Of a stretch of DNA of 64,000 bases, positions 35,580 to 45,551 are shown piece by piece. Under the pieces are notes generated by a model that saw only the letters and a list, made by a program, of their open reading frames with translations, did no database searches and was not told the origin of the DNA. A program made the position numbers and the translations under genes. Origin of the DNA: Saccharothrix longispora (GTDB lineage Bacteria > Actinomycetota > Actinomycetes > Mycobacteriales > Pseudonocardiaceae); NCBI RefSeq assembly GCF_030852425.1, contig NZ_NSDM01000018.1, positions 1 to 64,000 of the forward strand, read 5' to 3'. Numbering within the stretch: position 1 is the first letter of the stretch; each line of letters starts with the position of its first letter.

Positions 35580-36090
35580 TGCTGATCACTGCGAACGCCG
35601 TCAACCTTACTGGTCAAAGCCTCGCTGTGGTAGGCCTTGACCGGGTCTTGGGTGCTTCGTATCGTGGCACACTAAGTTCAACTGCAAAACTATGCGAGAT
35701 GATCTCTCCGGAGGCGACTCCCTGCTCGCGAGTCGAGACGGGACCGTCCGACGGCGGAAGCGCTGTCGGGTGCGGCAAGCAGGAGCCCGCTGACGGTTCG
35801 TCCGGCTCGCGCGTCACGGACCGACCACCTTTGAGGTCGAGGCTGCCGACCCGTCCTTCCCGTCCCTGCCCCTATCCGGGAGACAACGAACAGGTCCGGG
35901 CGGTGTTCCGGGATCTGAGCAAGGGCCTGCGGCACACGCATGGCCATCAGCGGTGGACGTTGGCCTGGATCGATCGGGTGATTACGAGAGTTCCGGCGTA
36001 GTCCACGCGGCCTGGGCGGTGTGTTCGCCGGTTCCCCCGGCGCGGTGCGTGGCTCGGTCGAGTGCGACCGCTCGACAACGGCCTCGACGA
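35580..36090. other. No intact gene
   Basis: A frame ending at 35999-36001 reads PGDNEQVRAVFRDLSKGLRH...LAWIDRVITRVPA and looks like the tail of a lost gene, but I do not recognise it. Nothing else is seen. Confidence 0.4.
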
Positions 36091-36200
36091 TCGGGCCCGA
36101 GCAGCCGGTGACCGCAGCCGCACCGACACGAAGAGCCGACAGGAGACGGGATGGACCAGCCGATCATCCCTGGCCTGCACCCCGATCCGAACCGGCCGCT
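36091..36200 (+). pseudogene. GH43 5'-end remnant (duplicate of the 28.1-kb gene start)
   Basis: The sequence from tcgggcccgagcagccggtg (36091-36110) through an ATG at 36151 encoding MDQPIIPGLHPDPN parallels 28061-28167, the leader and first 14 codons of the intact GH43 gene. After HPDPN the similarity ends. A second GH43 gene probably once stood here. Confidence 0.75.
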
Positions 36201-36280
36201 GGGCCGGTCGACTGCGGGGTGCGACCCGTGCTCGCGCCGACCAAGCTCTCCAACACCTCCCGCACCGTGAGGAACCTTCC

Positions 36281-38947
36281 ATGCGCATACCGCAAACCCG
36301 GCCCAGCTTCTCCGCGATCCGATCCGGGCGACGCGCGTTCGCCACCGTCGCAGTTGCGGCGCTGCTCGCCGTCGCGTTACCCGTGGTGATCGCGTCGGTC
36401 ACGACGACGTCTGCTCAGGCCGCTCCGGTTCAGCCGTACACCTTCAAGAACGTCCAGATCGGTGGCGGGGGGTTCGTTTCCGGGATCGTGTTCAACGAAG
36501 GCGCGAAGGACGTCGTCTACGCCCGCACCGACATCGGTGGCGCGTACCGGTGGAACCAGGCCAGCGGCCAGTGGGAGCCGATGTTGGACTGGATCGGCCG
36601 CGACCGGTGGGGCCACACCGGCGTCGCCGCGCTGGCCGCAGATCCGGTGGACACCAATCGGGTGTACGCCGCAGTGGGCACCTACACCAACTCGTGGGAC
36701 GGCAACGGCGCGATGCTGAGCTCGGCGGACCGCGGCCGCACGTGGGAGACCTCGCCGCTGCCGTTCAAGCTCGGCGGCAACATGCCCGGCCGGGGCATCG
36801 GCGAGCGGTTGGTCGTCGATCCGAACGACAACAGGGTGCTCTACCTCGCCGCGCCGAGCGGCAAGGGCTTGTGGCGCAGCACCGACCACGGGGCCACGTG
36901 GGCGCAGGTCACGAGCTTCCCCAACGCGGGCAACCACGTGCCGGACCCGTCGGCCGACCCGGACAGCCCCCACGCGCAGAACCTCGGCCTGCTGTGGATC
37001 GCCTTCGACAAGCGCACCGGCGGCACAGGCAGGGCGACACGGGACGTCTACGTGGGCGTGGCGGACAAGGAGAACATGCTGTACCGCTCCACGGACGGTG
37101 GCACGACCTGGACGCGGGTGGCCGGCCAACCGACCGGGTTCCTGCCGCACCGGTCGGTGTTCGACCCGGTCAACGGCTACCTGTACCTGGCGACCAGTGA
37201 CACCGCGGGACCGAACGACGGCGGCAGGGGCGACGTGTGGCGGTACGCGCCGGTCACGGGTACGTGGACCAACATCAGCCCGGTGCCCTCGTCCAGCGGT
37301 GACAACTGGTGGGGGTACAGCGGTCTGACCATCGACCGGCAGAACCCGAAGACGCTCATGGTCGTCACGCAGATGCAGTGGTGGCCCGACATCACGATCT
37401 TCCGCAGCACCGACGGCGGCGCGAGCTGGAGCCGCATCTGGGACTGGAACGGCTACCCGGAACGCACGCTGCGGTACGAGATGGACATCTCGTCGGTACC
37501 GTGGCTGGACTGGGGACGCGCCGACGAACCGCCGCTGGTGTGGCCGCAGCTGGGCTGGTGGGCCGAGTCGATGCAGATCGACCCGTTCGACTCGAACCGG
37601 TTCCTCTACGGCACCGGCGCCACCATCTTCGGCAGCGCGAACCTCACCGCGTGGGACACCGGCGACAAGATCACGATCAAACCCGTGATTCGAGGGCTGG
37701 AGGAGACCTCGGTCGGCGACCTGTTCAGCCCGCCGCAGGGCGCGCCGCTGTTCAGCGGCGTCGGTGACGTCGGCGGCTTCCGTCACGACGACATCGACCG
37801 CATCCCCGCCGCGGTGTACTCCGGCGCGCCGATGAGCTCGGTCCTGTCCCTGGACTACGCCGAGCTCAAGCCGTCGGTCATCGCACGGTCGGGCAGGCCC
37901 GAATCCGGCACCTCGTACCTGGCGGTCTCCACCGACGGCGGCACCACCTGGACCGCCGCGGCGACCCGACCGCCGGGCACGAGCGGCCCGGGCGAGAACG
38001 GGGCGGCGATCGCCGTGGGCGCCTCCGGCGACCGGCTGCTGTGGTCACCCTCCAACGCGCCGGTCAGCTACAGCACCGACCTGGGCGCCACCTGGACCTC
38101 CTCGACGGGAATCCCGTCCGGCGCGCACGTGGAGGCCGACCGCGTCAACCCCCGCAAGTTCTACGGTTGGTCCGGTGACCGCCTCTATGCCAGCACCGAC
38201 GGCGGGGTGTCGTTCAGCCCGGCCGCCACGGTGCCCAGGGCCGACGACGTGAAGGCCGTGCCCGGCCGCGAGGGCGAGGTGTGGGCGGTCGGCGGTGGCG
38301 GCGTGTTCCGGTCGACCGACTCCGGCTCCACCTTCACCAAGATCGCAGCGGCGTCCTACGCCAAGTCCGTCGGCTTCGGCAAACCCGCACCCGGCCGAAC
38401 CGCCGCCACGGTGTTCCTGGGCGGCGGCAACGTCGACGGCGTGCACGGAGTGTTCCGCTCCGACGACAGCGGCACCACCTGGGTCCGGGTCAACGACGAC
38501 CGGCACCAGTGGGGTGACCCGGGCGAGGCGATCACCGGCGACCCACGCGTCTACGGCCGGTTCTACCTCGGCACCAACGGCCGGGGCGTGATCGTGGGCG
38601 ATGTGGCCGAACCGATCACCACCACGACCACGACCACTGGTGGGTCATCGTGCTCCGCCGACTACCGCGTCGTGAACTCCTGGCCTGGAGGGTTCCAGGG
38701 CGAGGTCGCCGTCACCGCCGGCGCACGGGCCACCCGGTCCTGGACGGTCACCTGGTCCTACGCGAACGGGCAGCGGATCCCCCAGCTCTGGGGCGGCACG
38801 CTGGTCAACGGGGGTCCGAACGTCACCGTGAGCAACACCGGCTGGAACGGCAGCCTTGCACCGGGCACGTCGACCACGTTCGGCTTCACCGCTAGCCGCA
38901 CCGAAACCAACCCCGCACCGACGAACATCACCTGCACGACCGGCTAG
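36281..38947 (+). CDS. Secreted GH74 xyloglucanase with CBM2
   Basis: The ATG at 36281 follows gtgaggaacc. The 888-residue protein has a signal peptide cleaved near AQAAPVQP (about residue 48). Twin seven-bladed propellers fill about residues 52-770, with the catalytic Asp in ARTDIGGAYRW (D84) and in GVGDVGGFRHDD (D496). A short Thr linker and a C-terminal CBM2 (about 790-888) follow. Propeller signatures such as RSTDHGATW, RSTDGGTTW and RSTDGGASW recur. It should cleave xyloglucan endo-wise outside the cell. Its TAG stop overlaps the TA target of an IS630 element. Confidence 0.95.
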   Translation: MRIPQTRPSFSAIRSGRRAFATVAVAALLAVALPVVIASVTTTSAQAAPVQPYTFKNVQIGGGGFVSGIVFNEGAKDVVYARTDIGGAYRWNQASGQWEPMLDWIGRDRWGHTGVAALAADPVDTNRVYAAVGTYTNSWDGNGAMLSSADRGRTWETSPLPFKLGGNMPGRGIGERLVVDPNDNRVLYLAAPSGKGLWRSTDHGATWAQVTSFPNAGNHVPDPSADPDSPHAQNLGLLWIAFDKRTGGTGRATRDVYVGVADKENMLYRSTDGGTTWTRVAGQPTGFLPHRSVFDPVNGYLYLATSDTAGPNDGGRGDVWRYAPVTGTWTNISPVPSSSGDNWWGYSGLTIDRQNPKTLMVVTQMQWWPDITIFRSTDGGASWSRIWDWNGYPERTLRYEMDISSVPWLDWGRADEPPLVWPQLGWWAESMQIDPFDSNRFLYGTGATIFGSANLTAWDTGDKITIKPVIRGLEETSVGDLFSPPQGAPLFSGVGDVGGFRHDDIDRIPAAVYSGAPMSSVLSLDYAELKPSVIARSGRPESGTSYLAVSTDGGTTWTAAATRPPGTSGPGENGAAIAVGASGDRLLWSPSNAPVSYSTDLGATWTSSTGIPSGAHVEADRVNPRKFYGWSGDRLYASTDGGVSFSPAATVPRADDVKAVPGREGEVWAVGGGGVFRSTDSGSTFTKIAAASYAKSVGFGKPAPGRTAATVFLGGGNVDGVHGVFRSDDSGTTWVRVNDDRHQWGDPGEAITGDPRVYGRFYLGTNGRGVIVGDVAEPITTTTTTTGGSSCSADYRVVNSWPGGFQGEVAVTAGARATRSWTVTWSYANGQRIPQLWGGTLVNGGPNVTVSNTGWNGSLAPGTSTTFGFTASRTETNPAPTNITCTTG

Positions 38948-40075
38948 TGTCCTCCGCCGGAGATCCGCCTATTGAGCCTAGTGTGGGTGGATGACGCGGA
39001 TCGGACGGCCGCCCGCGAGGTGAAATTGGGCGAGCAGGAGCGCGAGACGTTGCTGCGGTGGGCGCGTCGGGCGAAGTCGTCGCAGGTGTTGGCGCAGCGG
39101 TGCAGGATCGTGCTGGCGTGTGCGGAAGGCTTGTCCAACAAGCGGATCGCCGAGGACTTGAGCGTCCAGCCGACGACGGTCACCAAGTGGCGCACGAGGT
39201 TTCTCGAGCACCGCCTGGACGGCCTGACCGGCGAGGCGCGGCCGGGCCGTCCGCCGTCGATCCCGCTGGACCGGGTCGAGGAGGTGATCGTGGCGACGCT
39301 GGAGGAGGTCCCGCGCAACGCCACGCACTGGTCACGGACCTCGATGGCCGAACGCACCGGCCTGAGCGCGTCGACCATCGGCCGGATCTGGCGGGACTTC
39401 GGCCTCAAACCGCATCGCGCCGAGACCTTCAAGCTCTCCACCGATCCGTTGTTCGTGGAGAAGGTCGTCGACGTCGTCGGCCTGTACCGCAACCCGCCGG
39501 AGCGGGCGGTAGTGCTGTGCGCGGACGATAAGTCGCAGATCCAGGCGCCGGACCGCTCGCAGCCGGTGCTGCCGATGATGCCGGGCATGCCCGAACGCCG
39601 TACCCACGACTACCACCGCAACGGGATCACCAGTCTGTTCGCCGCGTTCAACGTCGCCGACGGGACCGTGATCGGCGAACTGCACCGCCAGCACCGCGCC
39701 ACTGAGTTCCGCAAGTTCCTGACCACGATCGACAGGACGGTGCCGGCGGAGTTGGACGTGCACCTGGTCTGCGACAACTACGACACCCGCAAGACCCCGG
39801 CGATCAGGAAGTGGCTGGCCGCGCACCCGAGGTTCCACGTGCGCTCCACCCCGACCGGCTCGTCCTGGATCAACCAGGTCGAGCGGTGGTTCGGATTCCC
39901 CACCGACCAGATGATCACCGCAACGCCCACCGCAGCGTTCAGGCGCTGGAACGCGACATCCGTGCCTGGATCGCCGACTGGAACGCCAATCCCGCCCGTT
40001 CCTGTGGACCAAGACCGCCGAGGAGATCCTGGAGTCAATCGCCCGATTTGTAGGCGGATTTCCGGCGGAGGACAC
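38947..40075 (+). mobile_element. IS630-family insertion sequence
   Basis: The ends are inverted repeats: gtgtcctccgccggagatcc at the left and the near reverse complement, ggatttccggcggaggacac, at the right. They are flanked by TA on both sides (38945-38946 and 40076-40077), the duplicated target typical of IS630/mariner elements. The length is about 1.13 kb and it contains one transposase gene. Confidence 0.88.
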
Positions 40076-40078
40076 TAG
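38972..40078 (+). pseudogene. IS630 transposase with frameshifted C-terminus
   Basis: The 368-residue frame starts at TTG 38972 (GTG 38981 possible). It has an N-terminal HTH ([21 protein letters not shown]), a GRPPS linker and the DDE residues in [22 protein letters not shown] and [11 protein letters not shown]. After about 39915 the expected tail ([19 protein letters not shown], then [17 protein letters not shown]) is found in other frames, so one or two indels have changed the last 50 or so residues. The catalytic core is intact; activity is doubtful. Confidence 0.85.
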
Positions 40079-40196
40079 TGCGTTGACCACAGATTTTCAC
40101 CGGGTTGAGGACACGCCGGACAAGATCCCCGACGCCGGCTCGTGGTGATCCCGTGCTCGGTGGTGACGTAGTCGCCGCCGAGCATGAGAGGCATCG

Positions 40197-40735
40197 ATGG
40201 CCGAGCCGGTCAGAGCACGTCGATTAACCGAGGACGAGGGCCGTCGCCTGCTGAACTACGTGCGGCGGGGCAAGCAGGGCACGATCCGGATGCGTCGGGC
40301 GATGATCATCCTCGCGTCGTCGTCCGGGACCCCCGCGCCGTCGATCGCCCGGCTGGTCGCGGCCGATCCGGACACCGTGCGGGACGTGATCCACGACTTC
40401 AACGCCCGCGGCCTGGCGGCCCCGGACCCTGGCTGGGCGGGAGGCCGTCCCCGCCTGATCGGCCACGACGACGAAGCGTTCGTCGTGGCGACGGCAAGGC
40501 CCGCCCCGCCGGGGCGGGCCTGCCCTTCACCCGGTGGAGCCTGCGCAAACTCGCAGCCCACCTGCACCGCAACCCCGACCGACGGGTCCGCGTCGGCCGG
40601 GAACGGCTCCGGCAGATCCTGCACCGACACGGAATCAGCTTCCAGCGCACCCGGACCTGGAAGACCTCGAAAGTCCCCGCCTTCGACGCCAAACTCGACC
40701 GCATCGACGAGGTCCTGACCCTCTTCCCACGGCGG
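40197..40735 (+). pseudogene. IS630-like transposase remnant (different subgroup)
   Basis: The ATG at 40197 begins MAEPVRARRLTEDEGRRLLNYVRRGKQ and an HTH (ASSSGTPAPSIARLVAADPDTV). Near 40495 the frame shifts to LPFTRWSLRKLAAHLHRN and SFQRTRTWKTSKVPAFDAKLDRI. The DDE domain is cut off at about 40735, where an IS3-like end begins. Confidence 0.8.
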
Positions 40736-40742
40736 TGGGGAC

Positions 40743-40850
40743 TTGACCCTGGATGTCGGACACCAGACCCGCTGGGATCCTGACGATCCGGGTGGACAGG
40801 AGTCCTGTTCAGATGGTGATGAAGCACTACCCGCCGGCTCGGTTCAGGTC
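40743..40850 (+). mobile_element. IS3-like element 5' end remnant (copy 2)
   Basis: Closely related to 9196-9297 (ctggatgtcggacaccagac ... cctgacgatcc ... gaagcactacccgccg). It encodes MVMKHYPPARF before the similarity stops. Only the left end is left. Confidence 0.55.
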
Positions 40851-41046
40851 ATGGTCCCCGCTGTTGGAACAGTTCGAGCGGCTGTACGTCAAGCGCGTGG
40901 GCGAGGATGAAGACGCGGTCGAGGCTGGGGGAGTGTCTGCCGTTCTCGATGCGGTTGACGGTCTTGCGGTCGAATCCGCTGGCTCCGCCAGTTGTCGAGC
41001 CCGCCGATGCACAGGGCAAGGGCTCACGCCTACTTTTTGCCGGCAC
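40849..41046 (-). pseudogene. XRE-family HTH regulator fragment
   Basis: The minus strand encodes GFDRKTVNRIENGRHSPSLD and RVFILAHALDVQPLELFQ, the second half of an XRE helix-turn-helix domain. The first half (the LR-x-x-R-x-x-x-GLSQE-type helix) is missing or out of frame. Confidence 0.65.
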
Positions 41047-41280
41047 TTCCGCCGAGAGGGCTGAGCGTATGAGAGGGGCTGTTCAGGCGTACCTCCTGCT
41101 CTGTTCGGGTGGTGCACGGGTAGGGCCGCGTCAGCTTGGTGGTGCGGAGTGGTCATGCAGGGCGTCCGTTCCTCCACGGTGAAGGCGATCGCGGTGATCA
41201 TGTTCAGGACCGATCAGGATCTGCTCGACGGCTGGTTGCAGACCGAACAGCGCAGAGGTGAGCGGAGGCGCTCGCAGGAT

Positions 41281-41410
41281 CCGTATGTTCACCTGGGGTT
41301 GCGGTTCGCCTTCTACGGGCGGATGTCGACCTCGGAGCGCCAGGATCGGCGCACCTCGCGGTTGTGGCAGTTGGAGATGTCCGGGTTGCTGGTCGAAGGC
41401 CGGCGTCGGC
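41281..41410 (+). pseudogene. Serine recombinase N-terminal fragment
   Basis: The stretch encodes LRFAFYGRMSTSERQDRRTSRLWQ. FAFYGRMSTSE followed by QD and SR-x-WQ is the start of actinobacterial large serine recombinases, with the catalytic Ser in MSTSE. Only about 40 codons remain; the frame ends at 41487 in unrelated sequence. Confidence 0.65.
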
Positions 41411-41734
41411 TGGTCCGAGGGCACGGCCGCGACCGGAACCGCATGGATGCGCCTTCACTGCTTCATGCTTTCAGCCTATCGTCGTGAAGGCCATTCGGCT
41501 CTACGCTGAGGTTCGTACGGGGTGAATGGCGAATGACGGCAACCGTCGAAGTCGGATGCGGTCTCCGCTCTGCTTCGTGAGCGGTTACCTGCCGATACCC
41601 GAAATGCTCCGGCGTGCGGTTCGGCGATATGGGGTCGCCTTGCCGTGATAGTAGCGTCTTGCCGCAATAGTGAGGAGGGGGGTTTCGCGCGCTCTGTACG
41701 CATTGCGAGGATCGATTCTGGGAAGAGGGGAACA

Positions 41735-42271
41735 ATGATGCGCTCTCGCATGTCCTTGACCGTCGTCGGCGCCGTTGTGGCACTCGCCGCGTCAGCGGTG
41801 CTCGCGCAAAGCGGCGTCAGCGTGGCCCAGCCGCCGGTGCGGGTCGACCAGGCGGTCGAGCACCTGGGCGCCCAGGTGGACCTGCCTGCCGGTGCCTGGA
41901 CGGACACGCCCTTGGAGGTCGAGCTTCCCCGGGTGGGGGTGTACGCACTGGACGCCGACGTCCGGGGGCGCTTGTCCGGCATCCCGTCCGTCAACACCTA
42001 CATCAGTGCCAGGCTGTGGAACGACACGTCCGACAGCGTCGTTCCGGACAGCGAACGGCTGGTCAACCAGATCATCGACCACAACACCGGTGACGCCCTG
42101 ACCGGCAGCAACCAGACCGCACCGATCAGCGAGCTGGTCCGGGTGGACGGGCCGACGACCATCCGGTTGCAGGCCCGGCGGATCGATGCCGTCGGGTCGG
42201 CCACCGTCGCCCAGATCTACTCCGACGGCGCCGGACGCACCTCGCTCCGCTTCGAACGGGTCTCCCGCTGA
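41735..42271 (+). CDS. Secreted hypothetical protein
   Basis: The ATG at 41735 follows gaggggaaca (41738 is also possible). The 178-residue product has a signal peptide (LTVVGAVVALAASAVLAQSGVSVA) and a beta-rich body (VEHLGAQVDLPAGAWTDTPL ... TIRLQARRID). It looks like a small jelly-roll or adhesin-type extracellular domain, but I do not recognise the family. It stands alone between IS remnants and an IS5 element. Confidence 0.75.
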   Translation: MMRSRMSLTVVGAVVALAASAVLAQSGVSVAQPPVRVDQAVEHLGAQVDLPAGAWTDTPLEVELPRVGVYALDADVRGRLSGIPSVNTYISARLWNDTSDSVVPDSERLVNQIIDHNTGDALTGSNQTAPISELVRVDGPTTIRLQARRIDAVGSATVAQIYSDGAGRTSLRFERVSR

Positions 42272-42573
42272 CCGGGCAGACCCGCTGACAGGCAGGTGAC
42301 CCGACCGCGCAGCGCGCCGCGGCCGGGCCACCCAGTGCGGGGACGCGTCACCTACCCGGTCCCGATCGGTTCGACCCGCACCGTCGGCACCCAGGTTTCA
42401 CCCGCCTACCTGCTCCTCGCCCCCAGGTCCCCGATTCTGCTCCAGCTCCCTACCTGGCCACCGCCGAACTTCGTCGTCCTCGCCATCGCATCGAGGGCCC
42501 ATCACGTGTCGCATCGCGCACCCAAGCCATCAGCGGCGTCCTGGACGCACCACACCACCTGTGGTCGCCCTAG

Positions 42574-43504
42574 GCAGTGTCCTGTAATTCGTCATCGCAG
42601 CCAGAGCACGATGGCGGCGATGGTGAGTTCGGCCTGGTAGTAGGCGGCTCGTTTGGCGTAGCGGGTGGCCAGGCCTCGGAACTGCTTGAGGCGGTTGAAG
42701 CAGCGCTCGACCACGTTGCGCTGTTTGTAGCGCTCCTCGTCGAAGGCCGGTGGTCGCCCGCCGCGTGAGCCCAGGGCCGCGCGGCGGGCGACCTGGTCCT
42801 TGCGTTCCGGGCAGGTGAACGTGACACGGCGGGTCCGCAGGGCCCGCCTGGTCGACTTGTGCGAGTACGCCTTGTCCGCGATGACCGCCTCGGGCCGCAT
42901 CCGCGGGTGTCCCGGTCCGGAGCGGGCGACGCGGATGCCGTCGAGCAGCGGCAGCAGTTGCGGGTTGTCACCCGCCTGGCCCGGCGTGATCAGGATGCGC
43001 ATCGGCAGGCCGCGTCCGTCGACCGCGATGTGGATCTTGGTGCTCAGTCCGCCCCGGGACCGGCCGAGCCCTTCCCCGTCGACCGCGAGGGCTTCGATCC
43101 CGGCGGCGCATCCCCCTTTTTCCGGGTCCCGGCGGCGTGCTGGTGGGCCCGGACGACGCTGGAGTCGACGCTGATGATCCACTCCAGCTCGCCGACCGAG
43201 TCGTCCTTGACGATCACCCGGTCCAGGATCCGTTGCCAGGTGCCGTCCGCGGTCCACAACCGCAGCCGTTCGTGCGCGGTCTTCCACGGCCCGTACCGCT
43301 CCGGCAGGTCCCGCCACGGCGCACCGGTGCGCAGCTTCCACAGGATCGCGTTGATCACCTGACGGTGATCACGCCACCGCCGTCCACGCCCCGACACCGG
43401 TAACAGCGGCTCGATCGCTGCCCACGCCCGATCGGTCAACTCACCACGACCCACCATGCACCAGAACTACCAGACACCCTGATCAAGGAATTACAGGACA
43501 CTGC
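42574..43504 (-). mobile_element. IS5-family (IS427-like) insertion sequence
   Basis: The element is bounded by 16-bp inverted repeats (gcagtgtcctgtaatt at 42574-42589, aattacaggacactgc at 43489-43504) and a ctag duplication on both sides (42570-42573 and 43505-43508). Its 931-bp length and its two-ORF transposase fit the IS427 group. It appears complete. A decayed relative is at 8574-8741. Confidence 0.9.
42592..43457 (-). CDS. IS5-family transposase made by a likely programmed frameshift
   Basis: OrfA (43457 to 43044) starts MVGRGELTDRAWAAIEPLLPVSGRGRRW and carries the first DDE Asp in ISVDSSVVRAHQHAAG. The continuation is in another frame down to 42592: GLSTKIHIAVDGRGLPM, VIADKAYSHKSTR, and NVVERCFNRLKQFRGLATRY with the catalytic Glu. 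The switch falls at an A5-G5 run (minus strand ccggaaaaagggggatg) near 43130, a classic slippery sequence in this group. The full protein would be about 285 residues and looks functional. Confidence 0.85.
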
Positions 43505-43685
43505 CTAGTCCTGAGCGGGAAGCACCGATGAACGCTCCTGCGGGGCTCGTTCACCTTGACCGAACCACACACGACGAATCCTGCCGGGTTGGCATTGCGC
43601 TGCCGTGTCGATTCCGGCACTCGGCGGCCGAGCCCGTCGCAGCAAATGGAACACCTTGCGCCTCCGTCAACGCCGAAGGGCCGTC

Positions 43686-44978
43686 ATGACCGACACGACA
43701 CGTCGCGACCTGCTTCGACTCACCGCTGCCGCTGTGGTGGGTGCCACCACGGCGGGCTTGGCCGGTACCGCCCCCGCGGGGGCGGCCACCGGGCCGGGCG
43801 ACCCGCTGGCCGAGGGCCGGGAGAGGCTGGACCTCGCGCAGAGCCCGGATGCCATCCGGGGCTTGAAGTGGCGCGGGGTGCAGCTCACGCAGCCACCCAA
43901 CCCGAAGTTCGCGGTGAGGTTCGAAACGCGGGGCCTGCCTTATGCCACGGCGGCCTTCTCGCTGGCCAACAACAACCTGAGCACTGTGGTGCTGCGGGTG
44001 GCCAACATGGGGGACCTGCCGGCGGGCACCACCAGGCGGCAACGCGATGACGAGATCATCAAGCTGCTGCGGGAGCTGCACCGCCAGGGCGTGACCACCT
44101 ACCTGTGGAAGCGGCAGTGGTTCCAGCGCAGCGGTATCACCATCAGCTACCAGCGGCCCTTCACCGAGGCCGGCGCGGACGAGTTCATCGACGACATGAG
44201 CAGGCTGATCAACCGCGCGAGGACCGAGGGGATCGCCGGCTCGCTGCAGGGTGTCGCCGCGATCGAGACCAACCTCAACAACTGCGCGGAACTGCGGGAA
44301 CGCACGCTCTACGTCGCCCGGGGCATCAACTCCAGGACCGACAACTGGCTCACCTCGCGCACGCTGTTGATGCCGGGCGCGGGCATGGGCCCGTACTTCA
44401 AGGGCATCCACAACGGCGGCGAGGCGTGGCTGACCCAGCTCAAGGCCCAGACCGGGTACTTCGCCCTGATCTACAAGCACATGCGCAGCCAGGACGGCAA
44501 CGTGTGCGAGCTGCAGAGCCTCAACGGCCGGTGGGACCAGGCAGTCGGCTGGGACGCCGCGAGGACGCCGGACCAGCAGATCGCCTTCCTGCGCACCACG
44601 ATGGGCCTCTCCGACCTGGAGTGGTACTTCCGCACCCACCGGGCCGGATACCCCAACCACACGCACGTGGTGTTCTGGGGCGACCTGGGCGACGGTGTCG
44701 CCGGCCTGTCCGCACGCGACGGGCAACCACAGTGGAACTACAACACCATGCGCGCCCTGCACAGGCTGCTGGTGAAGACCAACCGCTGGCACGGCTACTT
44801 CTTCAACTTCCCCTTCGCCCGCGAAGGCGCCACCGGACAGGACCTCTGGCGCTACCTCATCACCGTCGCCGACGACGGCAGCAACACCCGCAGGAAGAAT
44901 CGGGCCCCGAACCGCTCGGGCACCCACGAGGTCTGGGACGAGTGGCACCTGTGGCCACAGGAGAACGCGGTGTACTGA
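43686..44978 (+). CDS. Tat-exported protein of unknown function
   Basis: The ATG at 43686 follows cgaaggg and gives a twin-arginine signal (TTRRDLLRLTAAAVVG, cleaved near GAATG). The 430-residue protein continues with GLKWRGVQLTQPPN, HRQGVTTYLWKRQWFQ and FNFPFAREGATGQDL, which suggest a TIM-barrel-like fold. I do not recognise a family. Tat export implies it folds before secretion. The gene is monocistronic and lies between an IS5 element and an oxidoreductase remnant. Confidence 0.8.
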   Translation: MTDTTRRDLLRLTAAAVVGATTAGLAGTAPAGAATGPGDPLAEGRERLDLAQSPDAIRGLKWRGVQLTQPPNPKFAVRFETRGLPYATAAFSLANNNLSTVVLRVANMGDLPAGTTRRQRDDEIIKLLRELHRQGVTTYLWKRQWFQRSGITISYQRPFTEAGADEFIDDMSRLINRARTEGIAGSLQGVAAIETNLNNCAELRERTLYVARGINSRTDNWLTSRTLLMPGAGMGPYFKGIHNGGEAWLTQLKAQTGYFALIYKHMRSQDGNVCELQSLNGRWDQAVGWDAARTPDQQIAFLRTTMGLSDLEWYFRTHRAGYPNHTHVVFWGDLGDGVAGLSARDGQPQWNYNTMRALHRLLVKTNRWHGYFFNFPFAREGATGQDLWRYLITVADDGSNTRRKNRAPNRSGTHEVWDEWHLWPQENAVY

Positions 44979-45199
44979 AAGACCGACCCTCGCCTTCCAG
45001 TCCTGGCGCCTCTGACGCCTCGACGCGGGCGCGGGGTGGCCGTTCGTGGGGCCTATCAGACTGTGCGGCGCCGTGAGCCCTCCACGGCCGATCGGCGTAT
45101 CCGCGGTGACCGGACGACTCACGCGGGTCGGCACCGAACCGGGTGTCGCCTCCCAACGGACACCGCTGAACCGGCAACCGTTACGCCGTGTCTGGTTCG

Positions 45200-45551
45200 C
45201 CGGACCGACCGGACGCGAGCGGAACTGCTCGACGCCGCGGTCGACCTGATGCCGACCCAGGGCCCCGACGGCAACCTCGTCGTCGGCGACACCCACCACT
45301 ACGCCGTCACCCACGACCCGTTCCCCGACCAGGACACCGACCACCTGGTGCTGCGCGAGGCGACCCGGCTGCTCGGCGTGCCGGACCTGACCGTGCGCCG
45401 CCGCTGGACCGGTGTGTACGCCTCCACCCCGGACGAATTCCTCGTCGCCACAGCGCACCCGACGACCCGTGTCGTCTCGGTGACCTCGGGCATCGGCATG
45501 ACCACGGCGTTCGGCCCCGCCCCCACCGTCCTGGACGACCTGGGCGACTGA
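45200..45551 (+). pseudogene. C-terminal remnant of an FAD-dependent oxidoreductase
   Basis: The frame reads MPTQGPDGNLVVGDTHHYAV, then RRRWTGVYASTPDEFLVA, then RVVSVTSGIGMTTAFGPAPTVLDDL and a stop at 45551. This is the C-terminal third of DAO-type flavoproteins of the TIGR03364 kind. The N-terminal FAD-binding part (GxGxxG) is absent. Confidence 0.65.

Noticed and set aside
42296-42640. Open frame between the secreted protein and the IS5 element
   Set aside because: Pro/Arg/His-rich product that runs into the IS5 end; no motif or ribosome binding site.
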